A stretch of 64,000 nucleotides of DNA, from positions 1 to 64,000 of the forward strand of contig NZ_NCXM01000026.1 of the NCBI RefSeq assembly GCF_002104765.1, in the 5' to 3' direction. Below the pieces are notes generated by a model. The model saw only the letters and a program-made list of their open reading frames with translations, was not told the origin of the DNA and did not search any database. Position 1 is the first letter of the stretch. Each line of letters begins with the position of its first letter. Source of the DNA: Mycolicibacterium vulneris (GTDB taxonomy: Bacteria; Actinomycetota; Actinomycetes; Mycobacteriales; Mycobacteriaceae). Positions 45,916 to 54,160 of this stretch are shown here, one piece after another. A program made the position numbers and the translations under genes.

Positions 45916-47518
45916 GGATGACAGCGCCCCGATGCACCGTTCGCAGGCACCGCGGTAGGGCATCGTCGCGACCCAATCGCGGCAGCGCCGGCACCCGCGA
46001 CCGCGGGTCCGTCGACCAGCGCTGGACGGTGTCGCGGGGGGCGTGCACCTCGAGGCCCCCGGCGTCCCAGACGACGTACGAGGCCGGCGCTCCCGGCACC
46101 AGCGTGCCCGTCTTGCCGTCGCGGTCGCCGGAGGCCCGCCAGCCGCCGCGGGTGGCGGCAGCAAACGCGGCCCGCGCCGAGACCCCGCTGCCGGGGGTGC
46201 GGTGGTTGACCGCCGCGCGCACGCTCACCCACGGGTCGAAGCCCGTGACCGGAGCGTCGGAACCGAGCGCGAGGGGCACGCCTTGGGATGCTAACAGCGC
46301 AAAGGGGTTGAGCCGACTGCCTCGCTGGGCACCGAGCCGTCGCGCATACATGCCGTCGACGCCGCCCCAGAGCGCATCGAAATTGGGCTGCACGCTGGCA
46401 ATGACGCCCCACTGGCCCAGTTTGGCGGCCTGATCGGCGCTGACCATCTCGACGTGCTCGAGGCGGTGCCCGCAGCGGGCGACGGCGACCGGCCCGAGGT
46501 CGGCGACGACGCGCTCGAAAGCCTCCACCACAGTCGCGACCGCGGCGTCCCCGATGACGTGGAATCCGGCGGTGACCTCGGCCTGGGTACACGCCCAAAC
46601 GTGCGCCTCGACGGCATCGGAATCCAGGTAGCAGGCTCCGGTGCACCCCGGGGCGTCCGTGTACGGCTCGTGCAGCCACGCGGTGCGCGACCCCAGGGCC
46701 CCGTCGACGAACAGGTCACCGGCCAGCCCGTGAGCTCCGGTCGCCGCCATCAGCTCGCGTGCCTGGGCGGGGCCGCTCACCGCCTCACCCCAATAACCGA
46801 TCACCTCGACGCCGTGATCGAGGGCCCGCAACTGCAGCCAGTCGTCGATTCCACCGATCTCGGGGCCGGCGCATTCGTGGACCGCGACGATGCCGGCCGC
46901 CGCGGCGGCCCGCAGTGCTGCGGCGCGCGCTTCGGCGAGCTGCTCGCCCGTCAGCAGGCCCCGGGCGACGGCCCGCACCAGATGGTGTGCGTCGCCGACC
47001 AGCGGCCCCTCGGCGCTGAAACCCGCCGCCGCCGGAAGCTCCGAGACCAGCCGCCGCAGGCCCGTCGACGCCAGCGCGGAGTGCACGTCCACCCGCGCGA
47101 GGTAGGCGGGCCGGTCGCCGAGAACTGCGTCCAGGTCGCCGACGCTCGGCGGGGTGTTCTCCGGCCACGAGGTTTCGTCCCAGCCATGGCCCCACACCGG
47201 CTGGCCGGGGTGCGCGGCGGCGTACTCGGTGACCATCTGCAGGCATTGGGCGCGCGAAACCGCCGGGCGCAGGTCCAGCCCGCAGAGCGTCAGCCCGGTG
47301 GCGGTGAGATGGATGTGGCTGTCCACGAACCCCGGCGCCACGAACCCGCCCAGGAGATCTTCGACGTCGGCGTCGGGAAACAGCTGACGGCCGACCTCGT
47401 CACTGCCCAGCCACGCCACCACGCCGTCGCGGACGGCCATCGCGGTCGCATCGGGCTGGGCCGGGCTGTGCACCCTGCCATTGATCAGCAGGGTCACCGG
47501 TGCGGGACTAGCGGTCAC
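45908..47518 (-). CDS. YtcJ-like amidohydrolase (Rv2052c-type)
   Basis: This is a 536-residue metal-dependent hydrolase of the amidohydrolase-3 group. The metal-binding motif SHIHL lies near residues 67-71 in the PGFVDSHIHL segment. Further His residues occur in CGHRLEHVEM, and LGSDAPVTGFDP is the conserved Asp region near the end of the barrel. It should hydrolyse an amide or related bond in the cytoplasm, substrate unknown. Its end overlaps the lnt start, so the two are coupled. The length is as recalled for Rv2052c. Confidence 0.88.
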   Translation of the reverse strand: MTASPAPVTLLINGRVHSPAQPDATAMAVRDGVVAWLGSDEVGRQLFPDADVEDLLGGFVAPGFVDSHIHLTATGLTLCGLDLRPAVSRAQCLQMVTEYAAAHPGQPVWGHGWDETSWPENTPPSVGDLDAVLGDRPAYLARVDVHSALASTGLRRLVSELPAAAGFSAEGPLVGDAHHLVRAVARGLLTGEQLAEARAAALRAAAAAGIVAVHECAGPEIGGIDDWLQLRALDHGVEVIGYWGEAVSGPAQARELMAATGAHGLAGDLFVDGALGSRTAWLHEPYTDAPGCTGACYLDSDAVEAHVWACTQAEVTAGFHVIGDAAVATVVEAFERVVADLGPVAVARCGHRLEHVEMVSADQAAKLGQWGVIASVQPNFDALWGGVDGMYARRLGAQRGSRLNPFALLASQGVPLALGSDAPVTGFDPWVSVRAAVNHRTPGSGVSARAAFAAATRGGWRASGDRDGKTGTLVPGAPASYVVWDAGGLEVHAPRDTVQRWSTDPRSRVPALPRLGRDDALPRCLRTVHRGAVIHG

Positions 47519-47591
47519 GATCGGTCACAGGCCAAAACTACGTGGACCGGTCCGGATGGCGATAACGGTGGGCGGGTGCCCCGCGCCCGCG

Positions 47592-48122
47592 TCAGCGTCC
47601 GTCGAATCGTTGCGGCCGCGCCGGCGCCTCGACGTCGTGGACATCGATGACCTCGCCGTCGATGTAGTCGCCGTGGCCGCCTCTCGAGCCGGCATCCGGG
47701 TAGTACACGCTCGCCGGGTGAGGCTCCGGGCGAAGGACGCTCGCATAACTGAGTCCCGGCATCTGCCGTTGCAGCTTGCGCACCGCCATGGCCGTCAACC
47801 CGGGACCGACGGCCGACCGCACCGGCGGGATCAGCAGCAACAGGCCCAGCGCGGTGCTGACCAGGCCGGGAGTGAGGACGAGGAGGGCGGCCAGACTGAT
47901 CAGCGCACCATCGCCCGCAGCGCGTTGGTCGGTCAGCCCCGAGCGCAGTTGCCCGATCCGGCGGATGAGGTGCGACCCGGCCATCGGGGCCACGATGCCC
48001 CAGCCGAGCAGGAAGGTCCCCACCAGCGCCAGCAGGGTCCAGCCCCATCCGATCGTCGACACCAGCGCGAAGATCACCGCGAGTTCGACGACGGCGTAGA
48101 TCAGCAACAGCCGCGACACCAT
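47592..48122 (-). CDS. FxsA-like membrane protein (Rv2053c-type)
   Basis: This is a 176-residue protein with four hydrophobic segments in the first 115 residues and a hydrophilic tail. The TLLALVGTFLLGWGI stretch and LTPGLVSTALGLLLLIPP are the FxsA signature region. E. coli FxsA relieves phage exclusion when overproduced; the mycobacterial role is unknown. ATG 48122 is preferred over 48152 because it gives the family N-terminus (VSRLLLIYAVVEL). It is divergent from the dienelactone-hydrolase gene, 73 bp apart. Confidence 0.88.
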   Translation of the reverse strand: MVSRLLLIYAVVELAVIFALVSTIGWGWTLLALVGTFLLGWGIVAPMAGSHLIRRIGQLRSGLTDQRAAGDGALISLAALLVLTPGLVSTALGLLLLIPPVRSAVGPGLTAMAVRKLQRQMPGLSYASVLRPEPHPASVYYPDAGSRGGHGDYIDGEVIDVHDVEAPARPQRFDGR

Positions 48123-48195
48123 GCCAGACCAACGTGTGCGGACCACGCCCAAGTTCCCGTGGTGCTCGCCAGCGTGATTGCAGTTAGATGACGCT

Positions 48196-48903
48196 ATGAC
48201 GACGATTCAGATCGATACCCCCGACGGACCGATCGATGCGTTACTGAGCACGCCCTCGGGGCAAGGCCCGTGGCCGGGTGTGGTGGTGATCCACGACGCG
48301 ATCGGCTACGGCCGGGACAAGCAGTCGATTAACGACCGCATCGCCGCGGCGGGTTACCTGGCGCTCACCCCGAACCTGTACTCCCGCGGCGGCCGCATCC
48401 GCTGCATCACCCGCGTCATGAAGGAACTGCAGACGCAGCGCGGCCGCGCCCTCGACGACATCCTGGCCGCGCGCGATCACCTGAAGGCCATGCCGCAATG
48501 TTCCGGCCAGGTGGGCATCGCGGGTTTCTGCATGGGCGGTCAGTTCGCTCTTGTCATGTCGCCCAAGGGTTTCGGTGCCTCTGCCCCGTTCTATGGCGCT
48601 CCCCTGCCCCGCAACCTGGACAAGACACTCGACGGCGCGTGCCCGGTCGTGGCCAGCTTCGGCGGCCGCGACCCGCTGGGCCGGGGTGCGCCCGAGAAGC
48701 TGAACAAGACCATCGCCGCCAAGAACATCACCGCCGATGTGAAGACGTATCCGACCGTCGGGCACAGCTTCGCCAACGAGCTGCCCGCCCAACCGCTGCT
48801 TCGCATCGCTGGTTTCGGCTACGACCGGGACGCCACCGAGGACGCCTGGCGGCGGGTGTTCGCGTTCTTCGGCGAGCATCTGGGCACGGGCGCCGCGACG
48901 TAG
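48196..48903 (+). CDS. Dienelactone-hydrolase family protein (Rv2054-type)
   Basis: This is a 235-residue alpha/beta hydrolase. The nucleophile elbow is GFCMGG with Cys near residue 112, as in dienelactone hydrolase. Asp in GGRDPLG and His in VGHSFAN complete the triad. It hydrolyses lactones or related esters. ATG 48196 is chosen over an in-frame TTG at 48178. The gene is tail-to-tail with the PfpI-like gene. Confidence 0.9.
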   Translation: MTTIQIDTPDGPIDALLSTPSGQGPWPGVVVIHDAIGYGRDKQSINDRIAAAGYLALTPNLYSRGGRIRCITRVMKELQTQRGRALDDILAARDHLKAMPQCSGQVGIAGFCMGGQFALVMSPKGFGASAPFYGAPLPRNLDKTLDGACPVVASFGGRDPLGRGAPEKLNKTIAAKNITADVKTYPTVGHSFANELPAQPLLRIAGFGYDRDATEDAWRRVFAFFGEHLGTGAAT

Positions 48904-48907
48904 CGGG

Positions 48908-49771
48908 TCAGCGCGCCGCGTTCAGTTTCTGCGCCAACACCGTTGCGAACGTGTGGGTATCACCGGGCCAGCGCGCCGACACGTAGCCGCCGTCATCGAC
49001 GACGAATGCGGGCCCCGAGTCGGTGGCCGTATCGCGCGCCATGCCCGAGGTTTTCCGCCGCCAGTGCGGTGATCCTGGCGCCACGTCACGGAAGTCGGCC
49101 GGATCTTCAAGCGCGCGTGTGACTTCCGACTGCACCGACATATACCCGCCGGGTTGGCCCGGCTCTTCGGTATAGGTCCGGTAATAGTCGCGATCCCAGA
49201 ACCGGGTAAGTCGGGTGAGGCGCCAGGCCAACCGCTCCATTGCCCACGTCAACGCCGTCGTCTTGCGTCCATACAGGACGGAACGGCCGGTTTTGGGATC
49301 GACGCTGCGCGCGGCGAGCAGCACCCCGTGACAGATGGCGGCCACCACCAGCTCGCGGGCGAAGGCCTCCACGACCAGCCGGTGCAGGATGCCGCTGTCG
49401 ATGTAGCTACGCATCCCGCGGGCGCGGTGCCCGCCCGGCAACAGCAGCGCATCGACGCCGTCGAGGCTGGCCCCCGCCCACGTTACCGGATGCTGAAATT
49501 CGTTGGAGTGCACCATGTCTCGGTAGGCATTGCGCCCGTCTTTGTTGGCGCGCAGCGTCAAGCCGATCAGCGGGATGGCGCCCAGCAGTGGCAGCGCGGA
49601 CCAAATGTCCAATCCGCGGCCCGTCACCATGATGTCGTCGGCCACCCCGGGCGCGCCGGTTTCGGTCGCGAAGGTCACCCGGTGGCCGCTTCGCGTCAAT
49701 ACCTTCCAACTGACCGCGACTTCGGTCGGGTCGAAGTCGCGGTCCGGGATCGGGATGAGAACGGTGGCCAC
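48908..49771 (-). CDS. DJ-1/PfpI-family (class I glutamine amidotransferase-like) protein
   Basis: This is a 287-residue protein. The nucleophile elbow AICHGVLLAAR places Cys near residue 146, and LLPGGHRARGM is the typical preceding loop with a His. The family includes glyoxalase III-type hydratases, chaperone-deglycases and proteases, and the activity here is not decided by sequence. In M. tuberculosis the corresponding interval holds the rpsR2-rpsN2-rpmG1-rpmB2 block instead. It lies 13 bp downstream of the F420-type gene. Confidence 0.82.
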   Translation of the reverse strand: MATVLIPIPDRDFDPTEVAVSWKVLTRSGHRVTFATETGAPGVADDIMVTGRGLDIWSALPLLGAIPLIGLTLRANKDGRNAYRDMVHSNEFQHPVTWAGASLDGVDALLLPGGHRARGMRSYIDSGILHRLVVEAFARELVVAAICHGVLLAARSVDPKTGRSVLYGRKTTALTWAMERLAWRLTRLTRFWDRDYYRTYTEEPGQPGGYMSVQSEVTRALEDPADFRDVAPGSPHWRRKTSGMARDTATDSGPAFVVDDGGYVSARWPGDTHTFATVLAQKLNAAR

Positions 49772-49784
49772 GGCGCCTTCGCGT

Positions 49785-50174
49785 TCAGGCCACTTTCAGT
49801 TCGAGGCCGACGTTGTTGTCCATGCCGCCGCGCAACTTGCTGAAGAAGTTGAACACCTTGCCCACGACGCCGTAGCGCTTGCCGATCGCGTCGTAGACGG
49901 CGGCCGTTTCCGACTTGTCGAGGATGGCCGCGGTCCCCTCGATGGCCTCGCTGGTGGGTCGGCCGTTCATGGTGCAGGTGGCCAGCGTGACCCGCGGGGT
50001 GTTGCGGATTCGCTTGACCTTCCACGACTTTTCCTGGGTGATGACCAGAAGTCGGTCCCCGCGCTGCTTGTCCAGGGCTGCCCAGATCGGCGTCGGCTTG
50101 GGCCTGCCGTCCTTGGTGAACGTGGTCAGCAGGATGTACTGCGTCTTGGCAAGGTCAGCAAAGGTCGGCGTCAC
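49785..50174 (-). CDS. PPOX-class F420-dependent enzyme (Rv2061c-type)
   Basis: This is a 129-residue split-barrel flavin/deazaflavin-binding protein. The segments YILLTTFTKDGRPKPTPIW and KVKRIRNTPRVTLATC are typical of the FDOR-B PPOX-type group, which uses coenzyme F420 in mycobacteria. The substrate is unknown. Its place next to cobN, with only the inserted four-gene operon between, matches Rv2061c-Rv2062c. It is divergent from the 50303 operon. Confidence 0.88.
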   Translation of the reverse strand: MTPTFADLAKTQYILLTTFTKDGRPKPTPIWAALDKQRGDRLLVITQEKSWKVKRIRNTPRVTLATCTMNGRPTSEAIEGTAAILDKSETAAVYDAIGKRYGVVGKVFNFFSKLRGGMDNNVGLELKVA

Positions 50175-50244
50175 CAGAACAACTTACCGCTGCGGGGTCG
50201 GGGCGTTGACATTCTCGGCACTCGGCTGCGATAGTCATGACAGC

Positions 50245-50271
50245 TTAACTGAAAACGTTATTTTCAATTAA
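50245..50271. promoter_or_regulatory. 27-bp AT-rich imperfect palindrome, probable TetR operator
   Basis: Arms TTAACTGAAAA (50245-50255) and TTTTCAATTAA (50261-50271) match at 10 of 11 positions around 5 bp. The AT content stands out in this GC-rich DNA. It lies 31 bp upstream of the operon that contains a TetR gene. Confidence 0.7.
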
Positions 50272-50302
50272 GACCGCGGGACACCAATCGAAGTAGGCAG
50301 TC

Positions 50303-51541
50303 ATGGGCGATCCGAAGAAGCCGCTGGCGTGGCTGCCGTTCACGATCGCCGAGGCGGCCTTGGAATCGTCGGGCGAGGCGAGCAATCGCGATCCGTTCGC
50401 GGCGTGGTCGCAACTCTTGAGCCGGCTCAACGAAGCCGCGCAGACCGTCGAATCCGAATCGGCAAGCCGCAACCTGATCGACGTCGCCGCCGGCATCCGG
50501 CACCTGCTGGTGCTGCTCACTGCGGGTATCGACGAGGCGCTGCGGTTCGATCCCGATCCGGCACTGCGCGTCCAACGCACCAGCACCGATGACATCGTGA
50601 CCTGGGGAATGGAATGCCCGGACTGCCTCTACACCCGCGCCGCGTTGCGCGGCGGGGAGAGCTATCGGCTGTACGGCAACCGCGGCACCGCCCGCTACGT
50701 CGGGCTCCAGACGATGAACGGCATCACCGCCACCGCCAACGAGTTGGTCGACGAGCTCGAAACGGATCCCGACGGGAACTTCGAGGTGGTGCTGTCGGCC
50801 TCGAAACAACCTGGGCAAGTGGGCAATTGGATGCGTATCGAAGGTGAGCATCCCACGCTGACGGTGCGGCACTTCTTCTACGACTGGGACACCGAGCTGG
50901 CGTCGTCGCTGCGCATCGAGCGACTCGGTGATCCCGTCCGGGCTACAGCCCGTCCGGTCGATCCCTACTCGGCGGTGACCAGCCAACTGACCGCACTCGG
51001 TGACTTCGTCGCCGACAACCTGGCGTTCTTCTTGCAGTTCGGGTCCGCCGCACCGGTTAACGGCTTCCTGCCCCCGATCGATCGCACCGACATGGGGGCC
51101 GCCGCGGAGAATCGGCCGGTGATCGGCCGGTGGGAACTGCACCCGGGCGAGGCCCTCATCGTCGAAGTGGAACCGCCACAGGGAATCTATTGGAGTTTCT
51201 CGATCGGCAACCCGTGGTGGGAGACGATCCATTACGGGCGCCACCAGTCCAGCCTGAATGCCCATCAGGCCGCGATCGATTCCGATGGATTAGTCCGCGT
51301 GGTGCTGTGCGATCGTGACCCCGGGATCGCCAACTGGCTCGACACCGCCGGCCACAGCGACGGCCCGATCATCCTGCGGTGTGTGCGAACCGAAACGGCG
51401 CCCACACCGATGACACGAGTGGTGCCGTTCGACGACATCCACACCGAGTTGCCCTCGGATACACCGCAAGTCACCCCCGAAGAGCGCGCATCAATCCTCG
51501 CGGCACGGCGCCGCGCGGTGCACGAAAGGTTCGGACGGTGA
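50303..51541 (+). CDS. DUF1214-domain protein
   Basis: This is a 412-residue protein. The last 120 residues match the DUF1214 signature (GIYWSFSIGNPWWET, RHQSSLNAHQA, DPGIANWLDTAGH). The N-terminal part is a helical region, then a beta-rich segment starting SYRLYGNRGTARYVGLQ. The family is widespread in mycobacteria beside sulfotransferases and dehydrogenases, but no reaction is established to my knowledge. It is the first gene of a four-gene operon and overlaps the sulfotransferase start as GTGA. Confidence 0.8.
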   Translation: MGDPKKPLAWLPFTIAEAALESSGEASNRDPFAAWSQLLSRLNEAAQTVESESASRNLIDVAAGIRHLLVLLTAGIDEALRFDPDPALRVQRTSTDDIVTWGMECPDCLYTRAALRGGESYRLYGNRGTARYVGLQTMNGITATANELVDELETDPDGNFEVVLSASKQPGQVGNWMRIEGEHPTLTVRHFFYDWDTELASSLRIERLGDPVRATARPVDPYSAVTSQLTALGDFVADNLAFFLQFGSAAPVNGFLPPIDRTDMGAAAENRPVIGRWELHPGEALIVEVEPPQGIYWSFSIGNPWWETIHYGRHQSSLNAHQAAIDSDGLVRVVLCDRDPGIANWLDTAGHSDGPIILRCVRTETAPTPMTRVVPFDDIHTELPSDTPQVTPEERASILAARRRAVHERFGR

Positions 51542-52683
51542 CCTTCGACGCTGACGAGTTGGAGGGCGGTGCCCGAACCGCAACCGGTCTCGACGATTTC
51601 GGATCGTCCTACTACCGCGAGGGACTCGAACGCATCGTCGACGCGCTGAACAGCGAGGCGGACCTCAACGACATCGGGCGGGTCATCCAGCACGCCACCA
51701 TCAGCAACGCCCTGATCCAACGCCTCAAGATTGAGGACGCCTACCGGCAGCACCCCGAGATCGACGACCAGGCGGTCGGGGGCCCCGTTTTCGTGATCGG
51801 CCTGCCCCGCACCGGGACCACCGCGCTGAGCCAGCTGGTGGCCGCCGATCCCCAGTTCCGGTCGCTGCGGATGTGGGAGTCGCAAGCGCCCACCCCGCCG
51901 CCGGAGGCCGCGACCGAACACAACGATCCGCGGATCGCGCAGGCCGAGGCCGGCCTGAAGATGCTCGACGACATGTTCCCGCTGATGAAAACCCTGTATA
52001 ACTCCGAGGCCACAGCGCCGACCGAATGCCAGGACCTGATGGGAATGAGCTTCCGCACCTTCCACTTTGACGGCGCCGTGCGCGCACCCGGGTATCTCGC
52101 GTGGTTGATGAGGTGCGACATGCGCGAGACCTACGTCTTTCATCGGCGAGTGCTCCGGCTGTTGCAATGGCACTGTCCGCCGGTGCTGTGGCATCTCAAG
52201 ACGCCCGTACACATGTTCGCCCTCGACGCGCTCGTCGAGGCATACCCCGACGCCAAATTCCTGTGGAGTCATCGCGATCCGGCCAAAGTGATGGGTTCGG
52301 TCTGCAGCCTGATCCGATATGTGCGTAGCTGGAGCAGCGACCGCGACGACGCCAGGGAACTCGGCGCCGAGCAAGTCGAGAGCTGGGTCGAAGGTGTCCG
52401 GCGGGCGATGGATTTCCGCGACCGGATGGGCGATGACCGATTCGCCGACGTCTCGTTCGCGGACCTCCAGACGGATCCGGTTGGCACACTGCAAACCAGC
52501 TACGGCACGCTGGGCCTGACCTTCACCGATGCCACCCTCGCCTCGGTCAAGCGTTGGGCCACGGACCACCGGCCGGGCTCCCGCGGCGCACATGACTATG
52601 ACCTGGCCGACTACGGCCTGACACCCGAACACGTTCGCGAGCGCTTTGCGGACTATCTCGCCGCCTACGACGCGAGCGCCTGA
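51538..52683 (+). CDS. Sulfotransferase-family protein
   Basis: This is a 381-residue protein. The phosphosulfate-binding loop is seen as GLPRTGTTAL near residue 85, and the 3'-phosphate-binding region as FLWSHRDPAKVMGSVCSL. Members transfer sulfate from PAPS to hydroxyl groups of lipids or sterols. Mycobacteria have a large family with mostly unknown substrates. GTG 51538 overlaps the previous stop by four bases. An upstream in-frame extension lies inside the DUF1214 gene and is rejected. Confidence 0.87.
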   Translation: MTFDADELEGGARTATGLDDFGSSYYREGLERIVDALNSEADLNDIGRVIQHATISNALIQRLKIEDAYRQHPEIDDQAVGGPVFVIGLPRTGTTALSQLVAADPQFRSLRMWESQAPTPPPEAATEHNDPRIAQAEAGLKMLDDMFPLMKTLYNSEATAPTECQDLMGMSFRTFHFDGAVRAPGYLAWLMRCDMRETYVFHRRVLRLLQWHCPPVLWHLKTPVHMFALDALVEAYPDAKFLWSHRDPAKVMGSVCSLIRYVRSWSSDRDDARELGAEQVESWVEGVRRAMDFRDRMGDDRFADVSFADLQTDPVGTLQTSYGTLGLTFTDATLASVKRWATDHRPGSRGAHDYDLADYGLTPEHVRERFADYLAAYDASA

Positions 52684-52687
52684 ATCC

Positions 52688-53320
52688 GTGAGCACTCCCC
52701 GCACGCGCCGACGCGAAAAACTCGGCCCGGACGCAGCGGTGCGCCGCGAGATCCTGGCTGCCGCTTCAACAGTTCTGCGAGAGCAGGGAATTGGGAAGCT
52801 CAGCATCGGCGCGGTGCTGGACCGGGCCGCGCTGGGCACCCGGGCGTTCTATCGGCACTTTGAATCCAAGGACGATTTGGTGGCGGCGCTGTTTCTCGAC
52901 ATGGCGCGCGCCGAGGAACGGCGACTGCGACGCCGGATGGCACCTGCCGTCACCGAGGTCGACGCGGTCGCGGCGTGGATCGATGGACGACTCGACCTGG
53001 CGTTCGATGACAACATCAAATCCGACTTGCGTCGTCTGTCGATGGAAGCTCAGTCGCAGTCCTCCGCACTCATTCAGCCCGCGTACGCGGAGATGCTCAA
53101 GCCGCTCAGCGAGGCGCTGCAGCGCGGCCTGCAGAGCGGGGTGTTCCACCACGTCGACCCGATGACGGGCGCCCAGTTCATTCACGGGGTGGTCTGGGCG
53201 GGCATCAACCAACACTGGGCGACGGGCGATTTCGACCGCAACGTTCTCCGCGAACGCATGCTGCGGTTCTGCCTGCGCGGGCTGGGCGTGCGGGTCGCGG
53301 AACCGATCAAAGGAGACTAG
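52688..53320 (+). CDS. TetR-family regulator inside the sulfotransferase operon
   Basis: This is a 210-residue TetR repressor with helix-turn-helix near residues 36-62 (LSIGAVLDRAALGTRAFYRHF). GTG 52688 starts 4 bp after the sulfotransferase stop. It lies within the operon rather than divergent, so it would be expressed with its targets. The likely operator is the AT-rich palindrome at 50245-50271. Confidence 0.87.
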   Translation: MSTPRTRRREKLGPDAAVRREILAAASTVLREQGIGKLSIGAVLDRAALGTRAFYRHFESKDDLVAALFLDMARAEERRLRRRMAPAVTEVDAVAAWIDGRLDLAFDDNIKSDLRRLSMEAQSQSSALIQPAYAEMLKPLSEALQRGLQSGVFHHVDPMTGAQFIHGVVWAGINQHWATGDFDRNVLRERMLRFCLRGLGVRVAEPIKGD

Positions 53321-53322
53321 CG

Positions 53323-54126
53323 ATGGACCTGGGCTTTGCCGGATCGACGGCCGTGGTCACCGGCGGCAGTAAGGGTATGGGACTGGCCATCGCCGAAACC
53401 CTTGCGGCCGAAGGGGCCAGCGTGGCGGTGATGGCCCGAGGCCACCAGGCGCTCGATGCCGCCGTTTCGTCGCTGCGGCGGGCGGGCGCTCCGGATGCCG
53501 TGGGCATCAGCGTGGATATGACCGACGCCGAGTCCATCACCGCGGGCTTCGCCGCCGTCGCGCAACGTTGGGGGCAACTCAACACCCTGGTCCACACGAT
53601 CGGACCGGGTGACGGCTATTTCGAGCAGATGGACGACGCACAGTGGGACGAGGCGTTCACCCTCGGCACCATGTCGGCCGTCCGGTCGATTCGCGCCGCT
53701 CTGCCGCTGCTGCGCTCCGCGGACTGGGCCCGCATCGTCACGTTGTCCGCGCATTCGATCCAGCGCCAAAACCCGCGGATCATCGCCTACACGGCATCGA
53801 AATCGGCCTTGGCCAGTGTCACCAAGAACCTATCGAAAAGCCTTGCCACGGACGGCATTCTGGTCAACTGCGTGTGTCCTGGAACAATCGTCACCGCGAG
53901 CTTCACCGAAGCGCTCAAGGACATCCTCGCCGCCGACGGCCTCGACGCCACCAATCCGGTCGACGTCATGACCTGGATCGACAACAACTTTCACCAGCCC
54001 TGCGACCTCGGCCGCGCCGGACTGCCCGAAGAGGTCGCCTCCCTTACCGCCTACCTGGCGTCGCGGCGCAACGGCTACGTCACCGGCGCGACGGTCAACG
54101 TCGATGGCGGGTCAGACTTCATCTGA
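53323..54126 (+). CDS. Short-chain dehydrogenase/reductase
   Basis: This is a 267-residue classical SDR. The cofactor motif TGGSKGMG, a catalytic Ser/Tyr/Lys set (SAHSIQ, then YTASKSA) and the terminal NVDGGSDFI are present. The usual NNAG is replaced by VHTIGPG, seen in some SDR subgroups. It starts 2 bp after the TetR gene. It probably oxidises a hydroxyl or reduces a ketone on the substrate handled by the operon. It is convergent with cobN, 34 bp apart. Confidence 0.9.
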   Translation: MDLGFAGSTAVVTGGSKGMGLAIAETLAAEGASVAVMARGHQALDAAVSSLRRAGAPDAVGISVDMTDAESITAGFAAVAQRWGQLNTLVHTIGPGDGYFEQMDDAQWDEAFTLGTMSAVRSIRAALPLLRSADWARIVTLSAHSIQRQNPRIIAYTASKSALASVTKNLSKSLATDGILVNCVCPGTIVTASFTEALKDILAADGLDATNPVDVMTWIDNNFHQPCDLGRAGLPEEVASLTAYLASRRNGYVTGATVNVDGGSDFI

Positions 54127-54160
54127 CTGCCCCGTCACGCTCGAGCCACACAGGGCCCCG

